From Streptomyces coeruleorubidus (GTDB lineage: Bacteria; Actinomycetota; Actinomycetes; Streptomycetales; Streptomycetaceae): a stretch of DNA of 64,000 bases. Below, piece after piece: positions 16,052-24,637 of this stretch. The position numbers and the translations under genes are program-made. Positions within the stretch are counted from its first letter, which is position 1. Each line of letters opens with the position of its first letter. Location of the stretch: contig NZ_CP023694.1 in the NCBI RefSeq assembly GCF_008705135.1, positions 5,871,001 through 5,935,000 on the forward strand. Direction: 5' to 3'. A model generated the notes under the pieces. That model did not search any database, was not told the origin of the DNA, and worked only from the letters and a program-made list of their open reading frames with translations.

Positions 16052-17827
16052 TCAGTCCTTGATCTCGCAGATCGCCGCGCCGGACGTGACCGACGCGCCG
16101 ATCTCCGCGCTGAGGCCCTTGATCGTGCCGGACCTGTGGGCGTTGAGGGGCTGTTCCATCTTCATGGCCTCGAGGACGACGACCAGGTCGCCCTCCTTGA
16201 CCTCCTGGCCCTCCTCCACCGCGACCTTGACGATGGTGCCCTGCATCGGGGAGGCGAGGGTGTCGCCGGAGGCGACGGGGCCCGACTTCTTCGCCGCACG
16301 GCGCTTGGGCTTGGCCCCGGCCGCGAGGCCCGTGCGGGCCAGGGACATGCCCAGGGACGCCGGGAGGGAGACCTCCAGGCGCTTGCCGCCGACCTCGACG
16401 ACCACCGTCTCGCGACCCGTCTCCTCGTCCGCGTCCAAGGCGTCCGCAGCGGCCGCGAAGGGCTTGATCTCGTTGACGAACTCCGTCTCGATCCAGCGGG
16501 TGTGGACCGTGAACGGCCCGTCCTGACCGTGCACCTCGGGAGCGAACGCCGGGTCCCGCACCACCGCACGGTGGAACGGGATCGCCGTCGCCATGCCCTC
16601 GACCTGGAACTCCTCCAGGGCACGGGCGGCCCGCTCCAGTGCCTCCTTGCGCGTGCGGCCGGTGACGATCAGCTTGGCCAGCAGGGAGTCCCACGCCGGG
16701 CCGATGACCGAGCCGGATTCCACACCCGCGTCCAGGCGGACACCCGGGCCGGACGGCGGGGCGAACGTCGTGACCGTGCCGGGAGCCGGGAGGAAGTTGC
16801 GGCCCGGGTCCTCGCCGTTGATGCGGAACTCGAAGGAGTGCCCCCGCAGCGCCGGGTCGTCGTAGCCGAGCTCCTCGCCGTCGGCGATGCGGAACATCTC
16901 GCGGACGAGGTCGATGCCGGCGACCTCCTCGGTGACCGGGTGCTCCACCTGCAGACGGGTGTTGACCTCGAGGAAGGAGATCGTGCCGTCGTTGCCGACG
17001 AGGAACTCGACCGTGCCGGCGCCGACGTAGCCGGCCTCCTTCAGGATCGCCTTGGAAGACGAGTACAGCTCGGCGATCTGCTCGTCGGACAGGAAGGGCG
17101 CGGGCGCCTCCTCGACCAGCTTCTGGTGCCGGCGCTGGAGGGAGCAGTCACGCGTGGAGACCACGACCACGTTGCCGTGCTGGTCGGCGAGGCACTGGGT
17201 CTCCACGTGGCGGGGCTTGTCGAGGTAGCGCTCGACGAAGCACTCGCCCCGGCCGAAGGCCGCGACGGCCTCGCGGACCGCCGAGTCGTACAGCTCCGGG
17301 ACCTCTTCCAGCGTGCGTGCGACCTTCAGGCCGCGGCCGCCGCCACCGAACGCCGCCTTGATGGCGATCGGCAGACCGTGCTCCTCGGCGAAGGCCACGA
17401 CCTCCTCGGCACCGGACACCGGGTCGGGCGTGCCCGCCACCAGCGGGGCGCCCGCGCGCTGCGCGATGTGCCGGGCGGCGACCTTGTCGCCCAGGTCGCG
17501 GATCGCCTGCGGGGGCGGGCCGATCCAGATCAGGCCCGCGTCCAGGACCGCCTGCGCGAAGTCCGCGTTCTCGGAGAGGAAGCCGTAGCCGGGGTGGATC
17601 GCGTCCGCGCCCGACTCGCGGGCGGCGTTCAGCACCTTCTCGATGTCGAGGTAGCTGGTGCCCGGCGTGTCACCGCCCAGGGCGAACGCCTCATCCGCGG
17701 CGCGGACATGCAGAGCGTCCCGGTCCGGGTCGGCGTAGACGGCCACGCTCTTGATGCCGGCATCCCGGCAGGCCCGGGCCACGCGGACAGCGATTTCGCC
17801 ACGGTTGGCGATGAGCACCTTGCGCAC
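16052..17827 (-). CDS. accA2: Acyl-CoA carboxylase alpha subunit (biotin carboxylase plus BCCP)
   Basis: 591 residues. The biotin carboxylase domain covers about 1-445, with RKVLIANRGEIAVRV at the start, the ATP-grasp loop AFGGGGRGLKV and EVNTRLQVEHPVTEE. The C-terminal biotinyl domain carries EAMKMEQP, whose lysine lies 35 residues from the end, the standard position. The GTG at 17827 follows GGAGGGAG and matches the length of S. coelicolor AccA2 (590). It carboxylates its own biotin for transfer by beta subunits such as PccB, encoded nearby. Products are malonyl- or methylmalonyl-CoA for lipid and polyketide synthesis. Confidence 0.93.
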   Translation of the reverse strand: MRKVLIANRGEIAVRVARACRDAGIKSVAVYADPDRDALHVRAADEAFALGGDTPGTSYLDIEKVLNAARESGADAIHPGYGFLSENADFAQAVLDAGLIWIGPPPQAIRDLGDKVAARHIAQRAGAPLVAGTPDPVSGAEEVVAFAEEHGLPIAIKAAFGGGGRGLKVARTLEEVPELYDSAVREAVAAFGRGECFVERYLDKPRHVETQCLADQHGNVVVVSTRDCSLQRRHQKLVEEAPAPFLSDEQIAELYSSSKAILKEAGYVGAGTVEFLVGNDGTISFLEVNTRLQVEHPVTEEVAGIDLVREMFRIADGEELGYDDPALRGHSFEFRINGEDPGRNFLPAPGTVTTFAPPSGPGVRLDAGVESGSVIGPAWDSLLAKLIVTGRTRKEALERAARALEEFQVEGMATAIPFHRAVVRDPAFAPEVHGQDGPFTVHTRWIETEFVNEIKPFAAAADALDADEETGRETVVVEVGGKRLEVSLPASLGMSLARTGLAAGAKPKRRAAKKSGPVASGDTLASPMQGTIVKVAVEEGQEVKEGDLVVVLEAMKMEQPLNAHRSGTIKGLSAEIGASVTSGAAICEIKD

Positions 17828-18171
17828 GATGAGGCTCCCTCCTTGAAACAAGCCGAGTTTAGGGACTGCCGACACGACACTTCGACCCGTCCCCAGTGGT
17901 GAGCTTGCCCACACGGAGCGTGATGCGAGGCTCGCTCGACCCGCGAAATCCCTTGTCGCACCGCGGTACGCAGTACTCCTCCGGCAAACCCTAGCCCTCC
18001 CCTGTGGCCAAGGTCTCTGTCATCACGTGCTGCGGGCCACTCGGTTTCTTTGTGGAGTCCCTACGAATGGCCCAATGATTCTTTGCCCCCCGCACAACCC
18101 TTGTCCCAGGGTTTACCGGTTAGTAGCCTCGCGATGTCTCGAACGTACTAGGGGTAAGTGGGTGGGGCCCG
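17828..18171. other. Divergent intergenic region upstream of accA2
   Basis: About 340 bases without a supportable gene. It must hold promoters for accA2 and for the membrane protein gene at 18172. Apart from the accA2 ribosome site I see no motif that I can name with confidence. Confidence 0.5.
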
Positions 18172-18648
18172 GTGGTGCGCAGGCCGGTGGCGTGTGTCGT
18201 TTCGGTGGTGCTGTTCGGGGAGGCGCTCGGCATCGCCGCGCTGAACTGGATCCTCGGCCTCGCCGTCGACCGGCAGGACATGTCCCTGGCCGGACTCGAC
18301 CCGCACGTGATGTCCGTGTCGTCGAAGGCCGGCGGGATCGTCTTCGGCCTCTACTTCGCGCTGTGCGGCCTGGTCGCCCTGCTGGTGGCGCTGCGGGACC
18401 GGCCCGCGGCGGGGTTCGGGCGGGTGCTGCTGATCAGCGCGGCGGTCGTGCACGGGCTGCTCGGCGCGTTCACCTGGGGACTCGTCGGCCCGCCCGCGTT
18501 CCTGTTCATGATGCTGGTGCTCGGCCTGATCGTGCTGCTGCTGATGACCTACGACCGTGCGGCCGAGCCCGCCGACGCCGCGCCCCAGGACGGGACGGGC
18601 GGCGGCGGAACGCCGGTCACTTCTCCGCCGGCGCCCACAACTCCGTGA
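18172..18648 (+). CDS. Four-helix membrane protein of unknown function
   Basis: 158 residues with four hydrophobic segments (about 6-30, 53-72, 82-103 and 105-126) and a short polar tail rich in Gly, Pro and Thr. The start is GTG 18172. I recognise no family motif. Its last 32 bases overlap the 3' end of the convergent maf gene, so the two cannot be terminated between their stops. Confidence 0.65.
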   Translation: MVRRPVACVVSVVLFGEALGIAALNWILGLAVDRQDMSLAGLDPHVMSVSSKAGGIVFGLYFALCGLVALLVALRDRPAAGFGRVLLISAAVVHGLLGAFTWGLVGPPAFLFMMLVLGLIVLLLMTYDRAAEPADAAPQDGTGGGGTPVTSPPAPTTP

Positions 18649-19237
18649 TGCCGACGCCCAGCTCGGCGAGCAGTCGCCGTACGAGGGGCAGGCTGATGCC
18701 GATCACGTTGCCGTGGTCGCCGTCGATGCCGTCGATGAACGGGGCCGAGCGGCCGTCCAGGGTGAACGCCCCGGCCACGTAGAGGGGTTCGCCGGAGGCG
18801 ACGTAGGCGGCGATCTCCTCGTCCGTGGGCTCGCCGAAGTGGACGACGGTGGACGCGGTGGCGGAGGCGTAGCGGCCGGAGAGCGTGTCGTAGACGCAGT
18901 GGCCGGTCTGGAGTGTTCCGGCGCGTCCGCGCATCGCCTTCCAGCGGGCGGTGGCCTCCTCGGCGTCCTCGGGCTTGCCGAGGGCCTGGCCGTCCAGGTC
19001 GAGCACCGAGTCGCAGCCGATCACGATCGCGCCCTTGGCCTCCGGCCGGGCCGCCACGACGGAGGCCTTCGCCTCGGCCAGGGCGAGCGCCAGCTCGGCG
19101 GGGGTGGGAGCGGTGACGGCCTCCTCGTCGACGCCGCTCACGATCACCTCGGGGGCGAGGCCGGCCTGGCGGAGCAGCCCGAGCCGGGCGGGGGACTGGG
19201 AGGCGAGGACGAGTCGGCGGCGCGGCTGATCTGTCAT
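18617..19237 (-). CDS. maf: Maf family nucleotide pyrophosphatase
   Basis: 206 residues. The signature LVLASQSPARLGLLRQAG at the N terminus is typical (usual form SxSPRRxxLL). It is followed by VDEEAVTAPTPAELALALAEAKA, the active-site VIGCDSVLDLDG, and RAGTLQTGHCVY. Maf proteins hydrolyse nucleoside triphosphates, often modified pyrimidines, to monophosphates and have been tied to septum formation. It is the last gene of the pccB-accE-small membrane protein-maf cluster, with gaps of 24, 68 and 32 bases. This grouping with pccB is conserved in actinobacteria. Confidence 0.9.
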   Translation of the reverse strand: MTDQPRRRLVLASQSPARLGLLRQAGLAPEVIVSGVDEEAVTAPTPAELALALAEAKASVVAARPEAKGAIVIGCDSVLDLDGQALGKPEDAEEATARWKAMRGRAGTLQTGHCVYDTLSGRYASATASTVVHFGEPTDEEIAAYVASGEPLYVAGAFTLDGRSAPFIDGIDGDHGNVIGISLPLVRRLLAELGVGITELWAPAEK

Positions 19238-19269
19238 GCGTTCAGCGTATCGGCGTCACCTGTCGCGTC

Positions 19270-19407
19270 TCACCTCACGCCGATCACGATCATCGCCAGC
19301 ACCATGGCCAACGCCATGAAAACGCCCAGCCGCCGAAGCATGTCCTGCGTGTCCCGCAGCTCTTTCGGCGGTTCGTTCTCGGGGTCGGACCACAGCATGC
19401 CTTCCAT
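19270..19407 (-). CDS. 45-residue single-pass membrane protein
   Basis: The frame begins MEGMLWSDPENEPPKELRD and ends with a hydrophobic helix from about residue 28 (GVFMALAMVLAMIVIGVR). The charged half would be cytoplasmic with the helix in the membrane, by the positive-inside rule (R25, R26 before the helix). It sits between accE and maf in the same direction, with short gaps on both sides. No strong ribosome site is visible before the ATG at 19407. The codon pattern and the clean amphipathic layout support a real gene. The function is unknown. Confidence 0.68.
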   Translation of the reverse strand: MEGMLWSDPENEPPKELRDTQDMLRRLGVFMALAMVLAMIVIGVR

Positions 19408-19475
19408 GGTCGGACGGGGGGCGGGGGCGCGCCTGAGTACGAGTACTCAACTTGTCCGGCCCCCACCCCTAGGGG

Positions 19476-19685
19476 TCAGCCCGGCCAGTACGTGCGCCCC
19501 CATGCCGCCGGCCCCGGCTGGGGCAGGCGGTGGGCCGCGATGCGGGACGGGTCGGACCAGGTGTCGCGGGGGGCCGGCGCGCCGGGCGGCGTTGCTGCTG
19601 CCGCCGCGGCGCGGGCCCTGACCACCGCCAGGGCGGCGGCCAGCTCCTCGGGGGTCGGGTTGCCCCGTACGACCTTGATCGTCAT
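19476..19685 (-). CDS. accE: Acyl-CoA carboxylase epsilon subunit
   Basis: 69 residues. The N-terminal IKVVRGNPTPEELAAALAVV motif is the actinobacterial AccE/PccE signature, and the C terminus ends WGRTYWPG. Epsilon subunits bind the beta subunit and raise activity of the complex. AGGAGG precedes the ATG at 19685. It follows pccB by 24 bases, the usual arrangement. Confidence 0.9.
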   Translation of the reverse strand: MTIKVVRGNPTPEELAAALAVVRARAAAAAATPPGAPAPRDTWSDPSRIAAHRLPQPGPAAWGRTYWPG

Positions 19686-19709
19686 GTGGGCCTCCTGGGC
19701 TCGCCGGTA

Positions 19710-21314
19710 CTAGAGGGGGATGTTGCCGTGCTTCTTCGGAGGCAGGGATTCCCGCTTCGTCCGCAGTTGACGCAGACCCCGTACGACGTGCCGGCGGGTC
19801 TCGGACGGCATGATCACCGCGTCGATGTAGCCGCGCTCGGCCGCGACGTAGGGGTTGAGGAGGGCGTCCTCGTACTCCTGGATCAGCCGGGCGCGGACCG
19901 CCTCCAGGCCCTCGCCGTTCGCCTCGGCCTCGGCGATCGTGCGGCGGTGCAGGATGTTGACCGCGCCCTGGGCGCCCATGACGGCGATCTGGGCGGTGGG
20001 CCAGGCGAGGTTGAGGTCGGCACCCAGGTGCTTGGAGCCCATGACGTCGTAGGCGCCGCCGAAGGCCTTGCGGGTGATGACGGTGATGAGCGGGACGGTC
20101 GCCTCGGCGTAGGCGTAGATCAGCTTGGCGCCGCGCCGGATGATGCCGTCGTGCTCCTGGTCGACGCCGGGCAGGAAGCCGGGGACATCGACGAAGGTGA
20201 TGACCGGGACGTTGAAGGCGTCGCAGGTCCGCACGAAGCGGGCCGCCTTCTCGCTGGCCTTGATGTCCAGGCACCCGGCGAACTGCATCGGCTGGTTGGC
20301 GACGATGCCGACCGGCCGGCCCTCGACCCGTCCGAAGCCGGTGACGATGTTCGGCGCGTACAGCGGCTGCGTCTCGAAGAACTCGGCGTCGTCCAGGACG
20401 TGCTCGATCACCGCGTGCATGTCGTACGGCTGGTTCGCGCTGTCCGGGACGATCACGTCCAGCTCGCGGTCCTCGTCGCTGACCTCCAGGTCGGCCTCCT
20501 CGGGGAAGGCCGGTGCCTCGGAGAGGTTGTTGGACGGCAGGTAGGACAGCAGCTGCTTGATGTACTCGATGGCGTCCTTCTCGTCGCCCGCCATGTGGTG
20601 GGCGACCCCGGAGGTCGCGTTGTGGGTGCGGGCGCCGCCGAGCTCCTCCATGCCGACGTCCTCGCCGGTGACGGTCTTGATGACGTCGGGCCCGGTGATG
20701 AACATGTGCGAGGTCTGGTCGACCATGACCGTGAAGTCGGTGATGGCGGGGGAGTAGACGGCCCCGCCCGCACACGGGCCGACGACCAGGCTGATCTGCG
20801 GGATGACACCCGACGCGTGGGTGTTGCGGCGGAAGATCTCGCCGTAGGCACCGAGGGAGGCGACCCCCTCCTGGATCCGGGCGCCGCCGGAGTCGTTGAT
20901 GCCGATGACCGGGCAGCCGGTCTTCAGGGCGAAGTCCATGACCTTGACGATCTTCTGCCCGTAGACCTCGCCGAGGGCCCCGCCGAAGACGGTGAAGTCC
21001 TGGGAGAACACGGCGACGGGGCGGCCGTCGACGGTGCCGTAACCGGTGACCACCCCGTCCCCGTAGGGCCGGTTCTTGTCGAGGCCGAAATTGGTGGAAC
21101 GGTGCCGGGCGAACTCGTCGAGTTCGACGAAGGAACCCTCGTCGAGCAGGAGATCGATCCGCTCACGGGCCGTCAGCTTGCCCTTGGCGTGCTGCTTCTC
21201 GACGGCGCGTGCGGAGCCGGCGTGCGTCGCTTCTTCGATGCGGCGCTGGAGATCCGCGAGCTTGCCCGCGGTCGTGTGAATGTCGGGCTGCTGCAACTCT
21301 TCCGGCTCGGACAT
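19710..21314 (-). CDS. pccB: Propionyl-/acyl-CoA carboxylase beta subunit (carboxyltransferase)
   Basis: 534 residues with two crotonase-like carboxyltransferase halves. The biotin-side motif GGARIQEGVASLGAYGEIF and the acyl-CoA-side GGAYDVMGSK are visible. The Asp in the latter corresponds to Asp422 of S. coelicolor PccB, which directs preference for propionyl-CoA over acetyl-CoA (established knowledge). With AccA2 and the epsilon subunit it makes (2S)-methylmalonyl-CoA, an extender unit for polyketides and branched lipids. It is divergent from birA. Confidence 0.93.
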   Translation of the reverse strand: MSEPEELQQPDIHTTAGKLADLQRRIEEATHAGSARAVEKQHAKGKLTARERIDLLLDEGSFVELDEFARHRSTNFGLDKNRPYGDGVVTGYGTVDGRPVAVFSQDFTVFGGALGEVYGQKIVKVMDFALKTGCPVIGINDSGGARIQEGVASLGAYGEIFRRNTHASGVIPQISLVVGPCAGGAVYSPAITDFTVMVDQTSHMFITGPDVIKTVTGEDVGMEELGGARTHNATSGVAHHMAGDEKDAIEYIKQLLSYLPSNNLSEAPAFPEEADLEVSDEDRELDVIVPDSANQPYDMHAVIEHVLDDAEFFETQPLYAPNIVTGFGRVEGRPVGIVANQPMQFAGCLDIKASEKAARFVRTCDAFNVPVITFVDVPGFLPGVDQEHDGIIRRGAKLIYAYAEATVPLITVITRKAFGGAYDVMGSKHLGADLNLAWPTAQIAVMGAQGAVNILHRRTIAEAEANGEGLEAVRARLIQEYEDALLNPYVAAERGYIDAVIMPSETRRHVVRGLRQLRTKRESLPPKKHGNIPL

Positions 21315-21424
21315 CGGGATGTGGCTCCCTGCCTGCTCAAAAGGGGGGACGGTTACTCATCCGTAGACTAGTGGGGTGCCTCCGCATCGGCAGTGCGGCG
21401 TTTACCACACCTAGGGTGGCTTGC

Positions 21425-22297
21425 ATGACGCCGCGAGATGCATCAGAGCCGAACGGTAGCCGTTGGTCCGACCTGGACCGTCCGCCCCTCAACATCACCG
21501 CCCTGCGCCGGGGTCTGGTGCACGAGGGCGGGCTGTGGTCCGAGGTGGACGTGGTGCAGCGCACCGGCTCCACGAACTCCGACCTGGTGGCCCGGGCTGC
21601 CGAGGGCAGGGCCGCCGAGGGCGCCGTGCTCGTCGCCGAGGAGCAGACGGCCGGGCGCGGGCGTCTCGACCGGCAGTGGACGGCGCCTCCCCGCTCCGGT
21701 CTGTTCTTCTCCGTGCTGCTCACGCCGAGCGAGGTACCGGTGGAGCGGTGGGGGTGGCTGCCGCTGCTCACGGGTGTCGCGGTGGCGACGGGGTTGTCGC
21801 GGGCGGCGGGTGTCGACACGGCGCTGAAGTGGCCGAACGACCTGCTGGTCACCGTGCGGGGCGAGGAGCGCAAGGCCGGGGGGATTCTGGCCGAGCGGGC
21901 GGGTGAGGGCGGGGTCGTCATCGGCGTCGGCATCAACGTCACGCTGAAGGAGGACGAGCTGCCGGTGCCCACGGCGGGGTCGCTGGGGCTGGCCGGGGCC
22001 GTGAGTACGGATCGGGATCCCTTGCTGCGGGGAGTGCTGCGGTCGCTGGAGGAGTGGTACGGGAAGTGGCGTGCGGCGGGGGGCGACGCGGGGGTTTCCG
22101 GGTTGCAGGAGGCCTATGCGGCGGGGTGCGCGACGCTCGGGAGGGAAGTGCGGGCGGAGTTGCCGGGGGATCGCGCCGTGGTCGGGGAAGCGGTTGCGGT
22201 GGACGGGGACGGGCGGCTGGTGCTGGCTACGGAGAAGGGGGTGCAGGAGCCGGTGGGGGCGGGGGACATCGTGCACTTGCGGCCCGCCGGAGGCTGA
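21425..22297 (+). CDS. birA: Biotin--[acetyl-CoA-carboxylase] ligase (group I, no DNA-binding domain)
   Basis: 290 residues. Core motifs are RTGSTNSDLVARAAEG, the biotinyl-AMP loop AGRGRLDRQW, and the KWPNDLLV with later GGILAE segments. The C-terminal SH3-like domain covers about 235-290. There is no N-terminal helix-turn-helix, so it cannot be a bifunctional repressor like E. coli BirA. It attaches biotin to the lysine in the accA2 product encoded 3.6 kb away. It is divergent from pccB, so the partners are co-located. Confidence 0.9.
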   Translation: MTPRDASEPNGSRWSDLDRPPLNITALRRGLVHEGGLWSEVDVVQRTGSTNSDLVARAAEGRAAEGAVLVAEEQTAGRGRLDRQWTAPPRSGLFFSVLLTPSEVPVERWGWLPLLTGVAVATGLSRAAGVDTALKWPNDLLVTVRGEERKAGGILAERAGEGGVVIGVGINVTLKEDELPVPTAGSLGLAGAVSTDRDPLLRGVLRSLEEWYGKWRAAGGDAGVSGLQEAYAAGCATLGREVRAELPGDRAVVGEAVAVDGDGRLVLATEKGVQEPVGAGDIVHLRPAGG

Positions 22298-22412
22298 GGT
22301 CGGGGCGTTGCGCAGCCCGGCGGAGCGGGGTGCCGCTGCGCCCACCCGTGCCGCCCTGGGGGTACCTCCCAGGCCCTTAAGGCACTGGGGGAGGCACGAC
22401 TGCCCGCAGCTC
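22295..22412 (+). repeat. Dispersed intergenic repeat, copy C
   Basis: Similarity to copy B starts at the birA stop codon itself (TGAGG) and similarity to copy A starts at 22311. The end is GCCCGCAGCTCA. It carries the CCTTAAGG palindrome flanked by CCCAG and CTGGG. It lies directly 3' of birA and in its orientation. Copies A and C differ by only a few single-base insertions, so they are recent or conserved copies. Confidence 0.87.
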
Positions 22413-22577
22413 AGGGCGGAGCCCCCTGGGGACGGTGGGACGACGCCGGGTGCCTCGGACATGCCGGGTACCTCACCTCACCCCCCGGCTGAACCTAACG
22501 GAGTGAGCTGGCGCACACCTGCCGTAGAGTTGAGGCCGGTCGATACATGGCCGTGACAGATCGGAAGGGCAGCACGC

Positions 22578-23681
22578 GTGACCGTCGACGACTCGGGTTC
22601 CGGCGAGGACGCGCAGGGCGCCGACTCCGGCGAGGATCCGCTCGCCCTGCGCCTCGAAGGGCTCATCCTGGGCGCCGAGCGCCGCTACACCCCGTTCCAG
22701 GCGGCCCGCAGCGCCGGCGTCTCCATGGAACTGGCCTCCCGCTTCTGGCGGGCGATGGGCTTCGCCGACATCGGGCAGGCCAAGGCGCTCACCGAGGCGG
22801 ACGTACTGGCGCTGCGGCGCCTCGCCGGTCTCGTCGAGGCGGGGCTGCTGAGCGAGGCGATGGCCGTGCAGGTGGCCCGGTCCACCGGGCAGACCACCGC
22901 GCGGCTCGCCGAGTGGCAGATCGACTCCTTCCTGGAGGGGCTGACCGAGCCGCCCGAGCCGGGCATGACGCGCACCGAGGTGACGTACCCGATCGTCGAG
23001 CTGCTTCTGCCCGAGCTGGAGGAGTTCCTGGTCTACGTCTGGCGGCGGCAGCTCGCCGCCTCGGCCGGACGGGTCGTGCAGGCGGCGGACGACGAGGAGA
23101 TGGTGGACCGGCGGCTCGCGGTCGGCTTCGCCGATCTGGTCGGGTTCACGCGGCTGACGCGCCGGATGGAGGAGGAGGAGCTCGGCGAGCTGGTTGAGGC
23201 CTTCGAGACCACCGCCGCCGACCTGGTCGCCGCGAACGGCGGCCGGCTGATCAAGACCCTCGGCGACGAGGTGCTGTACGCGGCCGACGACGCGGGCACG
23301 GCCGCCGAGATCGCCCTGCGCCTGATCGAGACCATGGCGCACGACGAGACGATGCCGGAGCTGCGCGTCGGCATGGCGTTCGGCACCGTGACCACCCGTA
23401 TGGGTGATGTCTTCGGTACGACCGTGAACCTGGCCTCCCGGCTCACCTCGATAGCTCCGAAGGACGCCGTGCTCGTCGACACCGCCTTCGCCGAGGAGCT
23501 GATCCGCACGCAGGACGCCCCCTCCTCGGAGGCGGAGGCGGCCGAGGAGGCCGCGGCGGCGGAGAAGGAGGGCGAGGAGCCGCCGACGTACCGGTTCGCG
23601 TTGCAGCCGATGTGGCAGCGGCCGGTGCGTGGGCTGGGCGTCGTGGAGCCGTGGCTGCTCACGCGGCGCGACAACGGCTGA
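22578..23681 (+). CDS. cya: Class III adenylate cyclase
   Basis: 367 residues from the GTG at 22578, preceded by GGAAGGG. The N-terminal half (1-165) is a helical module with a helix-turn-helix-like segment (AARSAGVSMELASRFWRAMGF). The C-terminal catalytic domain (about 175-350) shows VGFADLVGFTRLTR with the metal-binding aspartate, KTLGDEVLY with the second, and NLASRLTS with the transition-state Asn/Arg pair. It makes cAMP from ATP in the cytoplasm; there is no membrane segment. In S. coelicolor Cya affects germination and antibiotic production. Confidence 0.9.
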   Translation: MTVDDSGSGEDAQGADSGEDPLALRLEGLILGAERRYTPFQAARSAGVSMELASRFWRAMGFADIGQAKALTEADVLALRRLAGLVEAGLLSEAMAVQVARSTGQTTARLAEWQIDSFLEGLTEPPEPGMTRTEVTYPIVELLLPELEEFLVYVWRRQLAASAGRVVQAADDEEMVDRRLAVGFADLVGFTRLTRRMEEEELGELVEAFETTAADLVAANGGRLIKTLGDEVLYAADDAGTAAEIALRLIETMAHDETMPELRVGMAFGTVTTRMGDVFGTTVNLASRLTSIAPKDAVLVDTAFAEELIRTQDAPSSEAEAAEEAAAAEKEGEEPPTYRFALQPMWQRPVRGLGVVEPWLLTRRDNG

Positions 23682-23709
23682 CGGGACGACCGGGGCTGGG
23701 GCTTCCCGG

Positions 23710-23726
23710 CCGGGCTCTCAGCCCGG
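23710..23726. terminator. Hairpin between cya and the convergent gene
   Basis: CCGGGCT (23710-23716) and AGCCCGG (23720-23726) form a perfect 7-bp stem with a three-base loop. It includes the stop codon of the minus-strand gene and lies 29 bases after the cya stop. Confidence 0.55.
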
Positions 23727-24422
23727 CGAGTCCACGCACAGGCCGATGACCGGCACGCACAGGCGCGGGTCCTCCGGTTCCTTCGGCTTCTCGGGCTCGG
23801 GAGCCGGGGCGGGCGCGGTCCGGTTCGGCGGTGAGGGCGGGGTCTGGGCCGGACGCGGGACCTTGCCGTTGCCCGTGGCCGGCGGGGCCGGGGGGTTCGT
23901 CGTGTCGGGGACGGCCGTGGGCCGGGGAGTCGCGGCCGTGTGTGCCGCTCGGGTGTCGGCGGACGTGGCCGTGTAGGTGGACGGGGTGCGCGAGGCGGCG
24001 GCCGGGCCGCGGGTGCCCGGCGAGGCGGGCAGGCCGGCCAGGGCGGTGGGCGACGAGGGGCTCCCCTCCGGGGCGGCGGGGCCGGTGGCGGCGGTGTGGG
24101 TGGCCTCGTCCGTGCCGGTCGTGACCGGGTCCGGGCGGGGCTCGGCCTCGACGCTGCCGACGCTGTCGGTGCCGGGGCCGGAGGCCAGGCGTACGAGGCT
24201 CAGGGCGCCGGCTGCCAGGGCGAGGCCGCCGGCGGCGAGCAGGGCCTTGCGGGGGCGGGGTTTGCGGTGCCGGCCTCGGGCGCGGGGTGAGAAGGGGTCG
24301 GTTTCCGCCGGGGTCGGTTCGTAGGGGGCGCCTGGCTGAAAGGGCATGGCCGGCTCCGGCCGGCGGGGTGCCGGTGCTCCGGTGCCCCGCTGCGGATTCG
24401 CCGGCGTGTTCCTCGTCGTCAT
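23718..24422 (-). CDS. Proline/threonine-rich membrane-anchored or secreted protein
   Basis: 234 residues from the ATG at 24422, which has GGAGAGGA eight bases upstream. A cytoplasmic Pro- and Arg-rich part (1-60) leads to one hydrophobic helix (KALLAAGGLALAAGALSLVRLA). A long extracellular stretch of Pro, Thr, Ala and Ser follows. The C terminus reads RLCVPVIGLCVDSPG, with two cysteines that could form a disulfide. The layout is a signal-anchor protein with a cell-wall-spanning stalk. I recognise no family. Confidence 0.65.
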   Translation of the reverse strand: MTTRNTPANPQRGTGAPAPRRPEPAMPFQPGAPYEPTPAETDPFSPRARGRHRKPRPRKALLAAGGLALAAGALSLVRLASGPGTDSVGSVEAEPRPDPVTTGTDEATHTAATGPAAPEGSPSSPTALAGLPASPGTRGPAAASRTPSTYTATSADTRAAHTAATPRPTAVPDTTNPPAPPATGNGKVPRPAQTPPSPPNRTAPAPAPEPEKPKEPEDPRLCVPVIGLCVDSPG

Positions 24423-24610
24423 GGTTCCTCTCCGGTACGCACGCGCCCCCAGTGCGCCGCGGCGGATGCACGCTATGCGCTCCCATGGGCGATCGGGCCG
24501 GAGTTGGGGTGATGTCACTCGAACGGGTGGGCGGGGCGGTGGTGCGGGAACCGGACGCGTCCGCCCTTTCGCGGGTGGGGTGGGGCTGCGATGATCGGAG
24601 CGGCGATGTT

Positions 24611-24626
24611 GTTAACCCGCGTTAAC
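24611..24626. promoter_or_regulatory. Paired GTTAAC palindromes upstream of the enoyl-CoA hydratase
   Basis: Two GTTAAC hexamers (24611-24616 and 24621-24626) are separated by four bases, just before the ribosome site GGAGGG. The AT-rich words stand out in this GC-rich sequence, and their position next to the start suggests an operator. The binding protein is unknown. Confidence 0.4.
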
Positions 24627-24637
24627 CGGAGGGTGTC

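Noticed and set aside
11581..22412. Insertion sequence or transposon ends for the three dispersed repeats
   Set aside because: No transposase frame lies between or beside the copies, and I see no terminal inverted repeats or target duplications.
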